From: Betaproteobacteria bacterium
Lineage (GTDB): Bacteria; Pseudomonadota; Gammaproteobacteria; Burkholderiales; SG8-41
NCBI GenBank assembly: GCA_021730905.1
Contig: JAKFYK010000031.1
Coordinates: 1-58,082, forward strand
Reading direction: 5' to 3'
DNA length: 58,082 bases
Positions 26,945 through 35,580 of this stretch are shown piece by piece. A model generated the notes under the pieces. That model had not been told where the DNA came from, made no database searches, and saw only the letters and a program-made list of their open reading frames with translations. Numbering within the stretch: the stretch's first letter is position 1; every line of letters starts with the position of its first letter. A program made the position numbers and the translations under genes.

Positions 26945-27760
26945 CTAAAAAAACACCAGCGCCCGCGCTTCGATACTCTGCCGCGCCGGGGCGCCGGGCG
27001 GCGTGGCCGGATCGACAAATGACGTATGCGGCGTGAAACGCGAGCGGCCGTCCTTCGCGGAATCATAAACCTTGAACACCAGCGCCTCGTCGCGCCGCAT
27101 TTGCGGAAAATAAAACCAGCGGTGCGCGGCGTTGTAACGCAGCCGGTAGGTCTGTCCGACGCGGTTGGGGTAACGCCGTTCCGCCACCAGCAAGTCTTCA
27201 AACGCCACGCTGCGTGCGTCGGCCACCGCCAGCGGATTCGACTGGATCGGCTGATGGATCGCTCGCCATACCTGAATGATGGCGAAGCGCCGTTGCAGCA
27301 GCGCATCGGCTTCGTCCGGCAGCAGATCGCGCACGCGCTGCGGTCCCGACCATTCGGTGTAGTCGTTATGCGCCGAAATCACCGGCTCGCGTATCAGCTT
27401 CGCCTGGCGCTCGGCGTCGTCACCCGAGCGCAGCGTGTGATCAAACAACACCACGCGCGATGCCCCGGATTGCTGCTGGATGAGTTGCTCGACTTCAGTG
27501 TAATACACGGTTTTCAGTTCATTGAGGTCGAAAAAATCCTTCATGGCAGTTTTGTGTTCGACCAGCACAAACCCGCTGCCTTCGAGTGAAAATTCACTCG
27601 CATGCAAGCGCCCGTCCGCCATCGGCATGCGCCGCGAATCGATGACGCCCGTTCTGCGGCGGCTGATGTCGTCGGGGCCAAACGTTTCGTTGACCAGTTT
27701 TTCGCCGGTATCCACGGTATAGGGAATTTCGACGAACATCTGGGCATTGGGTGCGTTCAT
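26945..27760 (-). CDS. CmcJ/NvfI (AsaB) family oxygenase-like protein
   Basis: The start is chosen at the ATG at 27760 (MNAPNAQMFVEIPYTV), after an AAGG. The protein has 271 residues, soluble. Family segments are recognisable: FDHTLR (107-112), SAHNDYTEWSGPQRV (129-143), IIQVWRAI, NPLAVADARSV, YRLRYNAAHRWFYFPQM and RFTPHTSFVDP. The HND at 131-133 and a later His (His213 or His245) could be the HxD...H iron site of 2-oxoglutarate-type oxygenases. Fungal and actinobacterial relatives act in cephamycin, asperfuranone-type and meroterpenoid pathways. No secondary-metabolite genes are near, so the substrate is unknown. Confidence 0.82.
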   Translation of the reverse strand: MNAPNAQMFVEIPYTVDTGEKLVNETFGPDDISRRRTGVIDSRRMPMADGRLHASEFSLEGSGFVLVEHKTAMKDFFDLNELKTVYYTEVEQLIQQQSGASRVVLFDHTLRSGDDAERQAKLIREPVISAHNDYTEWSGPQRVRDLLPDEADALLQRRFAIIQVWRAIHQPIQSNPLAVADARSVAFEDLLVAERRYPNRVGQTYRLRYNAAHRWFYFPQMRRDEALVFKVYDSAKDGRSRFTPHTSFVDPATPPGAPARQSIEARALVFF

Positions 27761-27875
27761 GGCTTTACCTTTTTCACGAGACCGGAACAAGAGACTAGGT
27801 CATAGCCGGGCGCACCGTCAAATTTCCGCTTCACTGGACTACAATGTGCGCCATTGAAAATAATCGGGGAAACAG

Positions 27876-28805
27876 GTGGCTAAAAAACCGGAACTGACGG
27901 GCTTTATCGGCGTGGGTGTCATGGGCGGGCGCATGGCGCGCCGGTTGGTCGACCATGGTTACCCCTTGATAATTCACGATGTAAACCCCGCTGCCGTTAA
28001 GCCGCTGGCGAAACTCGGCGCCCGGGTCGCGCGCAGCCCGCGCGACGTGGCCGATCAGGCGCGTACCGTGTTTGCAAGCGTGCCCACGCCGTCCATCCTG
28101 CGCGAGGTCGTGCTCGGCGCCAATGGTGTGATCCGCGGCAGCAAAGTGAAAACACTCGTCGATCTCTCCACCACGGGGTCGAGCGTCGAGAAAGAGTTGG
28201 TAAAAGCGCTCGCCGCACGCGGCATCACGCTGGTGGACGCGCCGGTATCCGGCGGCGCCTCGGGCGCGCAAAAAGGCACGCTCGCGGTGATGGTCGCCGG
28301 CAAGGCGAACGCGGTGGCCGGCGTGCACGATGCGCTCGGCGTGTTCGGCAAGGTGTTTATCGTCGGCACGCAGCCGGGGCAGGCGCAGTTGATGAAGCTG
28401 CTCAACAATCTGCTTTCAACCAGCGCGCTGGCGATGAGCCTGGAGGTTTTTGTCGCCGGCGTGAAAGGCGGGCTTGACGCCGACGCCATGGTCGCGGTTA
28501 TCAATGCCGGCAGCGGCCGCAACAGCGCCACCGAAGAGAAAATTCCGCGCTCGGTGCTGACACGTAATTTTGATTTTGGCTTTCCGGTTTCCGGCGCGCG
28601 CAAGGATATTGGGCTGGCTATCGAAGAATGTCAGGCAATGGGGCTGCCGATGATCGTGGGCAGCGCCGCAAAGCAGCTCTGGGATTTCGCCTACAACCAG
28701 GGCGGTGCCAAGCGCGACATGACCACGCTCATCACTTACATCGAGCCCTGGGCGGGGGTTGAGGTACGCGGCAAGGCGGCGCGTAAGCCGCGTCGCCGCG
28801 TTTGA
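27876..28805 (+). CDS. NAD(P)-dependent beta-hydroxyacid dehydrogenase (3-hydroxyisobutyrate dehydrogenase family)
   Basis: The protein has 309 residues. The Rossmann motif GVGVMG (12-17), the substrate loop DAPVSGGASGAQKGTLAVMVAG and the catalytic Lys174 with Asn178 (MKLLNNLL) define the family (3-hydroxyisobutyrate, tartronate semialdehyde and glyoxylate-type reductases). It starts at a GTG with a weak purine-rich site. It precedes the branched-chain-type ABC transporter, so a role in valine breakdown is possible, but substrate choice inside this family cannot be read from these motifs. The basic tail (KAARKPRRR) is slightly unusual. Confidence 0.88.
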   Translation: MAKKPELTGFIGVGVMGGRMARRLVDHGYPLIIHDVNPAAVKPLAKLGARVARSPRDVADQARTVFASVPTPSILREVVLGANGVIRGSKVKTLVDLSTTGSSVEKELVKALAARGITLVDAPVSGGASGAQKGTLAVMVAGKANAVAGVHDALGVFGKVFIVGTQPGQAQLMKLLNNLLSTSALAMSLEVFVAGVKGGLDADAMVAVINAGSGRNSATEEKIPRSVLTRNFDFGFPVSGARKDIGLAIEECQAMGLPMIVGSAAKQLWDFAYNQGGAKRDMTTLITYIEPWAGVEVRGKAARKPRRRV

Positions 28806-28874
28806 CATCGCGTTGACCGGGAACGATAATCATTTATCTCGCGCAAACAACAGCTTATCGACAAGGAGCAGGTC

Positions 28875-30152
28875 ATGAATCGCAGACTGTTAATCAAAAC
28901 GGCAGCAGCATTGGCAATCGCATTGGCATTGGTCGCTTGCGGCGACAAAGCGCCCCCGCCGGCGCCTAAAGCGGAAGCGCCGAAACCACCGGAAGTGCAA
29001 GTCGTGAAGATCGGCGCGGCGTCGCCGCTCACCGGCGCACAGGCACACATCGGCATCGACATCCGCAACGGCGTGCAACTCGCGATTGAAGACGCCAACA
29101 AAGCAGGTGTGACCATCGGCGGCAAGCCGGTGAAACTGGAAATGGTGGCGGAAGACGACGAAGCGAATCCGACCAAGGCCACCACCGTTGCACAAAAACT
29201 TGCGGATGCCAAAGTCGCAGGCGTGGTGGGCCACTTCAACTCCGGCGCGTCGATTCCTGCCTCGAAGATTTACGCGGATGCGGGCATACCGCAGATTTCG
29301 CCCTCAAGCACCAATCCGGATTACACGCTGAAGGGTTACAAGACCACGTTTCGTGTGGTCGCGCACGACGGCCAGCAAGGGCCGACGCTGGGACGCTTCG
29401 CGCTCGACAAGCTGAAAGCAAAAACCATTGCAGTGATCGACGACAGCACGGCCTATGGACAAGGCCTCGCCGACAACTTTGAGGCGACGGTGAAAGCCGG
29501 TGGCGCCAAGGTGGTAGCGCGCGAGCACACCACTGACAAGGACACCGACTTCAAGGCGATACTCACCAAAATCAAGGGCAGGAATCCCGATCTCATCATG
29601 TTCGGCGGCATTGATCCACAGGCCGGGCCGATGAAAAAACAAATGGCTGAACTTGGCATCAAAGCCCAGTTCATCGGCGGCGACGGCATGCAAACGCCGA
29701 ATTTCATCAAGCTCGCAGGCGATTCTGCTGAAGGTGCGATGGCCTCGATCCCCGGGCTGCCCAAAGAAACCATGCCTGGTGGCAAGGAATTCCTCGCCAA
29801 GTACAAAGCCAAGTTCAACGCCGAAGTGGAGTTGTTCGCGCCGATGGGTTACGACGCGGTGATGGTGTTCGTCGAGGCGATGAAACGCGCCGGTTCGACT
29901 GACCCGGCGAAATTTCTGCCGGAAATCGGCAAGACCGATTACAAAGGCGTGATCGGCCCCATCGCGTTCGACGAAAAGGGCGATCTCAAGAACGGCCCAA
30001 TCACCATCTACGTGGTGAAGGGCGGCAAGTGGGAGGCGCTGGAAACCGTATCGCCCGGCGCAGCACCTGCGGCAGAAGCCAAACCCGAGGCCAAAGCCGA
30101 AGCGAAGCCTGAAACAAAAGCGGAAGCACCCAAGGACGCGGCGAAGAAGTAA
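28875..30152 (+). CDS. livK: branched-chain amino acid-type ABC transporter substrate-binding lipoprotein
   Basis: The protein has 425 residues. A lipobox LVAC with Cys22 makes it a lipoprotein, followed by a Pro/Ala/Lys linker (about 26-43). The type 1 periplasmic fold then shows VKIGAASPLTGAQAHIG, VVGHFNSGASIPASKIY and QISPSSTNPDYT. It ends in about 30 residues of Ala/Glu/Lys/Pro repeats (EAKPEAKAEAKPETK), absent from ordinary LivK. It should deliver branched-chain or related amino acids to LivHM. GGAG lies before the ATG. A terminator and a REP-like repeat follow, so it is partly uncoupled from the permease genes. Confidence 0.9.
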   Translation: MNRRLLIKTAAALAIALALVACGDKAPPPAPKAEAPKPPEVQVVKIGAASPLTGAQAHIGIDIRNGVQLAIEDANKAGVTIGGKPVKLEMVAEDDEANPTKATTVAQKLADAKVAGVVGHFNSGASIPASKIYADAGIPQISPSSTNPDYTLKGYKTTFRVVAHDGQQGPTLGRFALDKLKAKTIAVIDDSTAYGQGLADNFEATVKAGGAKVVAREHTTDKDTDFKAILTKIKGRNPDLIMFGGIDPQAGPMKKQMAELGIKAQFIGGDGMQTPNFIKLAGDSAEGAMASIPGLPKETMPGGKEFLAKYKAKFNAEVELFAPMGYDAVMVFVEAMKRAGSTDPAKFLPEIGKTDYKGVIGPIAFDEKGDLKNGPITIYVVKGGKWEALETVSPGAAPAAEAKPEAKAEAKPETKAEAPKDAAKK

Positions 30153-30176
30153 GCACATTGCACAGACGAAAGTGGA

Positions 30177-30203
30177 AAAACGGCACCCTCGTGGTGCCGT
30201 TTT
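30177..30203 (+). terminator. intrinsic terminator after livK
   Basis: AAAACGGCACC, a five-base loop CTCGT, GGTGCCGTTTT gives an 11-base-pair stem about 25 bases after the livK stop, with a short T-run. It probably lets the receptor gene be made in excess over livHMGF. Confidence 0.85.
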
Positions 30204-30247
30204 CACGTGCATCTATCGGAGGTTTCATAAATCGCGCCAAGTGCAAT

Positions 30248-30329
30248 CCGTTCGGGCTGAGCCCTTCGGCTTTGCTCAGGACAGGCTTGTCGAAGGGCAA
30301 CCGGGCTTCGACAGGCTTAGCCCGAACGG
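30248..30329. repeat. REP-like palindromic repeat (CCGTTCGGGCTGAGC type), copy 2
   Basis: The left arm CCGTTCGGGCTGAGC and the right arm AGGCTTAGCCCGAACGG form an interrupted palindrome. Inner parts (GCTCAGGACAGGCTTGTCGA) suggest two elements nested or fused. It lies between livK and livH. The outer arms match the repeat at 12801. Confidence 0.8.
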
Positions 30330-30359
30330 TGTAATGTATTTGGCAAAGATCAAAAGCCC

Positions 30360-31280
30360 GTGGACATATTTCTCCAACAGATACTGAACGGCCTGCTGCT
30401 CGGCAGTATCTACGCGCTGGTGGCGCTGGGGTACACCATGGTCTACGGCATCCTCGGCCTGATCAACTTCGCGCACGGCGATATCGTGATGGTGGGTGCC
30501 ATGGTGGCGTTGTCGGTCGTCATGGCCATCAGCACGAGCCTGCCCGTGGTGATTGTATTGTTGATCGCTACCGCTGCTGCCGTAGTCGTATGCGTGGCGC
30601 TGGGTCTGGTCATGGAACGCGCCGCGTATCGCCCGCTGCGTCGCGCGCCACGTCTGGCGCCGCTGATTACCGCTATCGGCGTATCGATTTTGATTCAGTA
30701 TTCCGCGGCGCTGGTGTGGGGCAAGCAGTACATCTCCCTGCCGGAAATCGTGAAACCCGGAAAAATAGAATTCGGCGGCGCGCAGATCACTAGCACACAC
30801 GCCTTCATTTTTGTGTTGGCGTGCACCATCATGGCTGCGCTGCTGTGGTTTGTGAAATCCAGCCGCATGGGCTGCGCGATGCGCGCCACCGAGCAGAATC
30901 CCGATGTCGCCGGATTGATGGGCGTGGATACCACGCGTGTGATCGCGTTCACTTTCGCGCTGGGTGCGTCCATCGGCGCCATCGCGGGTGTGATGGTCGT
31001 GCTCTACTACGGGCAAGGCCATTACTTCATGGGTTTCATGCTCGGCTTGAAGGCATTCACTGCAGCGGTGCTGGGCGGCATCGGCAATATTCCCGGCGCC
31101 ATGCTCGGCGGTTTGCTGCTGGGCCTGATCGAAAGCCTCGCCGCAGGTTATATCGGCGACATTACCGGCGGGGTGTTCGGCAGCAACTACCGCGACGTGT
31201 TTGCGTTTCTGGTGCTGGTAGTTGTGCTGACGCTGCGGCCGTCGGGTTTGATGGGTGTGGGCAGCGGAGATCGCGCATGA
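30360..31280 (+). CDS. livH: branched-chain amino acid-type ABC transporter permease LivH
   Basis: The inner-membrane permease has 306 residues and about eight helices. The typical start (MDIFLQQILNGLLLGSIYALVALGYTMVYGILGLINFAHGD) and the EAA-like loop (MRATEQNPDVAGLMGVDTTRVIAFTF) are present. It starts at a GTG at 30360 without a strong ribosome-binding site. It pairs with LivM. The stop codon lies in an ATGA that also opens a six-codon reading frame leading into the 8-bp repeat chain before livM. Confidence 0.93.
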   Translation: MDIFLQQILNGLLLGSIYALVALGYTMVYGILGLINFAHGDIVMVGAMVALSVVMAISTSLPVVIVLLIATAAAVVVCVALGLVMERAAYRPLRRAPRLAPLITAIGVSILIQYSAALVWGKQYISLPEIVKPGKIEFGGAQITSTHAFIFVLACTIMAALLWFVKSSRMGCAMRATEQNPDVAGLMGVDTTRVIAFTFALGASIGAIAGVMVVLYYGQGHYFMGFMLGLKAFTAAVLGGIGNIPGAMLGGLLLGLIESLAAGYIGDITGGVFGSNYRDVFAFLVLVVVLTLRPSGLMGVGSGDRA

Positions 31281-31285
31281 CCACA

Positions 31286-31325
31286 GTGAACAAGTGAACG
31301 GGTGAACAGGTGAACAGGTGAACGG
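31286..31325 (+). repeat. 8-bp tandem repeat (GTGAACRR x5) at the livM start
   Basis: Five consecutive units GTGAACAA, GTGAACGG, GTGAACAG, GTGAACAG, GTGAACGG fill the gap after livH. The last unit contains the livM start codon. Each earlier unit opens a three-codon frame (GTG AAC ARG or GGG TGA) whose stop overlaps the next GTG. The copy number may vary between strains. Confidence 0.9.
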
Positions 31326-32397
31326 GTTTGATTCCGCGCGCTGGTTGAAAATCATTGCGCTTTGCGTGGTTTTGGTGGCGCTGCCTTTCGTCATCGACGC
31401 CACGCTCGGCCGTGCCTGGGTGCGCATCATCGACATCGCACTGTTGTTCGTGATGCTCGCGCTGGGACTGAACATTGTGGTCGGCTTCGCCGGCCTGCTC
31501 GATTTGGGCTACATCGCGTTCTTTGCGGTGGGTGCGTACTGTTATGCGTTGCTGGCGTCGCCGCAATTCGGCATTCACTGGTCGTTTCTGGTGCTGTTGC
31601 CGCTCGGCGCGCTGGTGGCCGCTGCTTTTGGTGTGATTCTTGGCGCGCCCACGCTGAAGTTGCGCGGCGACTATCTCGCCATCGTCACGCTCGGCTTTGG
31701 CGAAATCATTCGTATCTTCCTCAACAACCTGAACCGGCCGGTCAATATAACCAACGGCCCGCAGGGCATCACGCTGATTGATCCCTTGCAGGCAGCCGGA
31801 ATTTCTATTTCTAAAACATATACTTACGGCGGCCTCTCGATTGCGCCCGTGCATTTGTATTACTTTGTTTTTCTGGCGTGCGTGGCGCTGACGATTTTCG
31901 TTTCACTGCGGCTGGAAAACTCACGCATCGGCCGCGCGTGGGTCGCCATCCGTGAAGACGAACTCGCCGCCAGCGCGATGGGCATCAACACGCGTAACGT
32001 CAAATTGCTGGCATTCGCGATGGGCGCAACCTTTGGCGGCGTCGCGGGCGGGCTGTTTGCATCGTTTCAGGGTTTCATCAGCCCGGAGAGTTTCACGCTG
32101 CTCGATTCCATCATGGTGCTATGCATGGTGGTGCTGGGCGGCATGGGCAACGTCGGCGGCGTAGTACTGGGCGCGATTCTGTTGACCGCGCTGCCGGAAG
32201 CGCTGCGCTACATCGGGCCGTTGCAACAGCAGTGGCTGGGCCGCGTTTACATCGATCCATCTGATCTGCGCATGCTGCTGTTCGGCCTGGCACTGGTGTT
32301 GATGATGTTGTTCCGTCCTGCGGGACTGTGGCCTTCAAAAACCCGGCGGCGTGAGCTCGCCGGCAGCACTCCAGATGCGGAGAAAGCCGGTGGCTGA
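31318..32397 (+). CDS. livM: branched-chain amino acid-type ABC transporter permease LivM
   Basis: The protein has 359 residues and eight to ten helices. LivM features are LNIVVGFAGLLDLGYIAFFAVGAY, GAPTLKLRGDYLAIVTLGFGEIIR and the EAA loop IREDELAASAMGINTRNVKLLAFA. The GTG at 31318 is the only in-frame start before the conserved region not followed at once by a stop, and it lies in the fifth copy of an 8-bp repeat. It forms the channel with LivH. The stop overlaps livG by eight bases. The segment near 31803-31825 (AAAACATATACTTA) resembles the dispersed AT-rich motif. Confidence 0.92.
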   Translation: MNGFDSARWLKIIALCVVLVALPFVIDATLGRAWVRIIDIALLFVMLALGLNIVVGFAGLLDLGYIAFFAVGAYCYALLASPQFGIHWSFLVLLPLGALVAAAFGVILGAPTLKLRGDYLAIVTLGFGEIIRIFLNNLNRPVNITNGPQGITLIDPLQAAGISISKTYTYGGLSIAPVHLYYFVFLACVALTIFVSLRLENSRIGRAWVAIREDELAASAMGINTRNVKLLAFAMGATFGGVAGGLFASFQGFISPESFTLLDSIMVLCMVVLGGMGNVGGVVLGAILLTALPEALRYIGPLQQQWLGRVYIDPSDLRMLLFGLALVLMMLFRPAGLWPSKTRRRELAGSTPDAEKAGG

Positions 32398-33160
32398 ATC
32401 GCTGCTTGCCGTCAACGGCATTACCAAGCGCTTCGGCGGCTTGGTCGCCCTCGGTGGTGTATCACTCTGCGTCGCGCGAGGCGAAATCTTCGGACTGATC
32501 GGCCCCAACGGCGCGGGCAAGACCACGCTGTTCAATATTTTGACCGGCGTGTATCACGCCGATGGCGGTGAATTTACTTTTTCGGGTAAGCGTCTGTCAG
32601 GACTGAAATCGCATCGCGTGGCCGAGGCAGGCATCGCGCGCACCTTTCAGAACATACGACTGTTCGCGAATATGACCGCGCTGGAGAACGTGATGGTCGG
32701 ACGCCACGTGCGCACGCACGCGGGCGTGCTGGGCGCAATATTGCGCACCCGCGTCACGCGTCTTGAAGAGGCTGCGGTCGAGCAGCGTGCGCGCGAACTG
32801 CTTGATTACTGCGGCATCGCGCGGCATGCCAACGAGCTTGCGCGTAATCTGGCGTATGGCGATCAGCGCCGTCTGGAAATCGCCCGCGCGCTGGCCACTG
32901 ATCCCAAGCTGCTGGCGCTCGACGAGCCCGCCGCCGGCATGAACGCCACCGAAACCGCCGCATTGAAACAGTTGCTCGAACGCATCCGCGGCGACGGCAT
33001 CACGCTGCTGCTGATCGAACACGACGTCAAGCTGGTGATGGGGCTATGCGACCGCGTCGCCGTGCTCGATTACGGCGAGAAAATCGCCGAGGGCGCGCCC
33101 GCCGAGGTGCAGTGCAATCCCAGGGTGATCGAAGCGTATCTGGGAGTTGCTGTTGCTTGA
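32390..33160 (+). CDS. livG: branched-chain amino acid-type ABC transporter ATPase LivG
   Basis: The start is taken at the GTG at 32390 (MAESLLAVNGITKRF) because GGAG lies seven bases upstream; an earlier GTG at 32351 would add 13 unsupported residues. The protein has 256 residues with Walker A GPNGAGKTT (38-46), the Q loop (ARTFQNIRLF), Walker B LLALDEPAAGMN and the switch His (IEHDVKLVM). The signature is the variant LAYGDQRRLEIARAL, usual for LivG. It powers LivHM together with LivF. Confidence 0.93.
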   Translation: MAESLLAVNGITKRFGGLVALGGVSLCVARGEIFGLIGPNGAGKTTLFNILTGVYHADGGEFTFSGKRLSGLKSHRVAEAGIARTFQNIRLFANMTALENVMVGRHVRTHAGVLGAILRTRVTRLEEAAVEQRARELLDYCGIARHANELARNLAYGDQRRLEIARALATDPKLLALDEPAAGMNATETAALKQLLERIRGDGITLLLIEHDVKLVMGLCDRVAVLDYGEKIAEGAPAEVQCNPRVIEAYLGVAVA

Positions 33161-33866
33161 AGTGCGGGGGCTCAAAGTTGCTTACGGCGGCATCAACGCC
33201 GTCAAAGGCATAGATCTCGACGTACGCGCCGGCGAACTGGTCACGCTGATCGGCGCGAACGGCGCGGGCAAGACCACCACACTGAAAGCACTGTCCGGCC
33301 TGCTCACGCCCGCCGCGGGCAGCGTGCAGTACGATGGACAGGACATCACCGGCACGCCCGCGTTCGAGCTGGTGCGGCGCGGCCTGGCGCTGGTGCCCGA
33401 AGGCCGTGGCGTGTTTGCGCGGCTGACGGTCGAAGAGAACCTCGCGATGGGAGCCTACATACGCAAAGGCCGCGACCCGCAATCGGCGATCACCGCCGAT
33501 TGCGATCACGCCTACACCACCTTTCCGCGCCTCGCCGAACGCCGCAAGCAACTCGCGGGGACGCTCTCCGGTGGCGAACAGCAAATGCTCGCCATCGCGC
33601 GCGCGCTGATGTGCAAGCCGCGCCTGCTGCTGCTGGATGAACCCAGCATGGGACTCGCGCCCATCGTCGTGCAAAAGATTTTCGAGACCATCCGTGCTGT
33701 TGCAAGTGCCGGCGTTACGCTGCTGCTGATTGAGCAGAACGCACGGCTGGCGCTGCAAACCTGTGACCGCGGTTACGTGATGGAAAGCGGATTGATAACT
33801 TTGAGCGGTGAAGCAAAAGCGCTATTGGACAATCCACAGGTGCGGCGGGCTTATCTGGGCGAGTAG
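33153..33866 (+). CDS. livF: branched-chain amino acid-type ABC transporter ATPase LivF
   Basis: The start is set at the TTG at 33153 because GGGAG (33142-33146) lies six bases upstream; a TTG at 33147 is also in frame but abuts the GGGAG. The protein has about 237 residues with Walker A GANGAGKTTT, the signature LSGGEQQMLAIARAL, Walker B LLLLDEPSMGLAP and the LivF hallmark LVPEGRGVFARLTVEENL. The gene begins inside the last codons of livG, so expression is tightly coupled. It ends the livHMGF run. Confidence 0.92.
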   Translation: MLEVRGLKVAYGGINAVKGIDLDVRAGELVTLIGANGAGKTTTLKALSGLLTPAAGSVQYDGQDITGTPAFELVRRGLALVPEGRGVFARLTVEENLAMGAYIRKGRDPQSAITADCDHAYTTFPRLAERRKQLAGTLSGGEQQMLAIARALMCKPRLLLLDEPSMGLAPIVVQKIFETIRAVASAGVTLLLIEQNARLALQTCDRGYVMESGLITLSGEAKALLDNPQVRRAYLGE

Positions 33867-33948
33867 CGTCCGTGTGCAAGCCGCTTTCTGATTATTGTCG
33901 ATCATAGATAAGACACCGTCAGCCGCAAGGCACTATGACCAGCCGCCA

Positions 33949-35478
33949 TTAATAACTGGTCGGCCAAGTCCGCATCAAATGCTGTCCCACGCCGCCGCTC
34001 ATGCGCATGCGATGCACTTCCAGCATGCTGATCAGCCAGTCGCGGGTATCGCGTGGGTCAATTACGTCGTGTGCGGTGTAGATGCTCGCCATGTCGTAGG
34101 GCGTGGTGCCCTTGTTCATTTTGGCGACGGCTTCCTTGAATTGTTCCGGATCGTCGGGTGATGCACCATAGGCAATCTGCGCGCCGAACTCCGGTTTCAT
34201 GAAACTCACTTCGGCGGTGATCCAGCACGCGACTTCATCGGTGTTGCCGCCCGCGCCCATATTCGACACCGCCAATCCGTAGCTTTTGCGCAGGATGACC
34301 GAGAGCTTGGGTACGGTGACCAGTTGCATGGCATTGAGCCAGTTCATCACTTTGCCGGTGACGCCCTGCTGTTCGCCCTCTAGTCCGATCAGAAAGCCCG
34401 GCTGATCAACCAGCAGCACGATGGGTATGTTGAACGAATCGCACAGCACAAAAAAACTCTGCACTTTTTGGCATTCCTGCGCGCCGATGGCGCCGCCTTT
34501 ATGCAGCGGGTTGTTGGCGATAATGCCCACGGTCTTGCCGTCGAGGCGGGTGAGCGCGGTGGTGAGCGCGCGGCCATAGCGCGATTTCATTTCGAACATT
34601 GAATCTTTATCGACAATCGCGCGGATGATTTTCCTGACGTCGTAGACCTGATTGTTCGACGCGGGCAGGATATCCGTGATCTTGCCCATCTCCGCGCCCG
34701 AGCCTGCGGGCACCGCAACTTCCGGCGGCGCTTCATTGTGATGGCTCGGCAGATACGATAAAAACTGCTTGATGGCGTCTATCGCCTGTTCGTCGGTATC
34801 TACCACCTGATCGGCAATGCCGCTGGCCTCGGCATGCACCTGCCAGCCGCCGAGCGCTTCCGGATCGACTTCCTTGCCGGTGGCCATTTTGATGAGCCGC
34901 GGGCTCGACACCGCCATGATCGCGCCTTTGCGGAACACGCAAAAATCCGACAGCGACGCATACCACGCCGACGAACCGTAACAGTGTCCCAGCACCGCCG
35001 CCGCCCACGGGTTTTCGCGCATGCGCTGGTATTCGATGGGATCGTCTTTGGAACCGATGGAATCCGCGCCCATCACATCGGGCATGCGCGCGCCGGTGGA
35101 TTCGCCGAGAAATACGGCGGGAATGCCGCGCTTGCGTGCGGTGATTTTCACGTGCTTCAGTTTCTTGATATTGATGCCGGCGCTGGAGGCGCCTTTTACC
35201 GTGAAATCGTTGGCAACCACCGCCGCTTCGCGCCCATTGATGCGGCCAAAACCCGCAATCTTTCCATCGGCGGGCGTATGGGCCTTGTCCTCCGGACGCG
35301 ATGACACTGCGTGCATGCCGGATTCCAGAAACGTACCCGGGTCGAACAAACGGGCGATGCGCTCGCGCGCGTTGAGCATGCCGGTTGCTTTACGCTCGGC
35401 AAGCTTTTTTTCCCCGCCCATCGCCAGCGCTTTTTGTTTGCGCGATTCGAGTTCGTTCAGTGAGTCTTCAAAGGGCAT
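33949..35478 (-). CDS. acyl-CoA carboxylase beta (carboxyltransferase) subunit, paralogue 1
   Basis: The protein has 509 residues and is built of two crotonase-like halves. The N half shows GRINGREAAVVANDFTVKGASSAG and the acyl-CoA loop GESTGARMPDVMG; the C half shows DQPGFLIGLEGEQQGVTGK and MGAGGNTDE, the biotin-side glycine loop. It should move carboxyl from biotin to an acyl-CoA of the propionyl, methylcrotonyl or geranyl class. No alpha (biotin carboxylase) subunit is in the window. AAAGG precedes the ATG. It is clearly related along its length to the protein at 37497-39032, with the same C terminus WPTSY. Confidence 0.88.
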   Translation of the reverse strand: MPFEDSLNELESRKQKALAMGGEKKLAERKATGMLNARERIARLFDPGTFLESGMHAVSSRPEDKAHTPADGKIAGFGRINGREAAVVANDFTVKGASSAGINIKKLKHVKITARKRGIPAVFLGESTGARMPDVMGADSIGSKDDPIEYQRMRENPWAAAVLGHCYGSSAWYASLSDFCVFRKGAIMAVSSPRLIKMATGKEVDPEALGGWQVHAEASGIADQVVDTDEQAIDAIKQFLSYLPSHHNEAPPEVAVPAGSGAEMGKITDILPASNNQVYDVRKIIRAIVDKDSMFEMKSRYGRALTTALTRLDGKTVGIIANNPLHKGGAIGAQECQKVQSFFVLCDSFNIPIVLLVDQPGFLIGLEGEQQGVTGKVMNWLNAMQLVTVPKLSVILRKSYGLAVSNMGAGGNTDEVACWITAEVSFMKPEFGAQIAYGASPDDPEQFKEAVAKMNKGTTPYDMASIYTAHDVIDPRDTRDWLISMLEVHRMRMSGGVGQHLMRTWPTSY

Positions 35479-35547
35479 GAAATACCTTTATGTCGAGGTT
35501 TTACGCGCATTGATGTGAGCGCATGCCAACTTTAGCTATTAATGTAA

Positions 35548-35580
35548 TAATGTTTTAAAACAAATACTTACTTTATTTAT
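35548..35580 (+). repeat. dispersed AT-rich motif copy, intergenic
   Basis: TTTTAAAACAAATACTTACT lies in the 213-base divergent gap between the carboxylase and methyltransferase genes. AAAACAAATACTTA is identical to the copies near 15917 and 54834. The rest of the gap is ordinary sequence with an AT-rich stretch (35520-35580) that may hold promoters for both genes. Confidence 0.55.

Noticed and set aside
31286..31325. Tandem repeats as a possible CRISPR array
   Set aside because: The units are 8 bp and contiguous without spacers, so this is a simple tandem repeat.
33937..33961. GACCAG...CTGGTC inverted repeat between livF and carboxylase paralogue 1
   Set aside because: Only six base pairs with a long loop and no T-run. 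It overlaps the carboxylase stop region and is probably coincidental.
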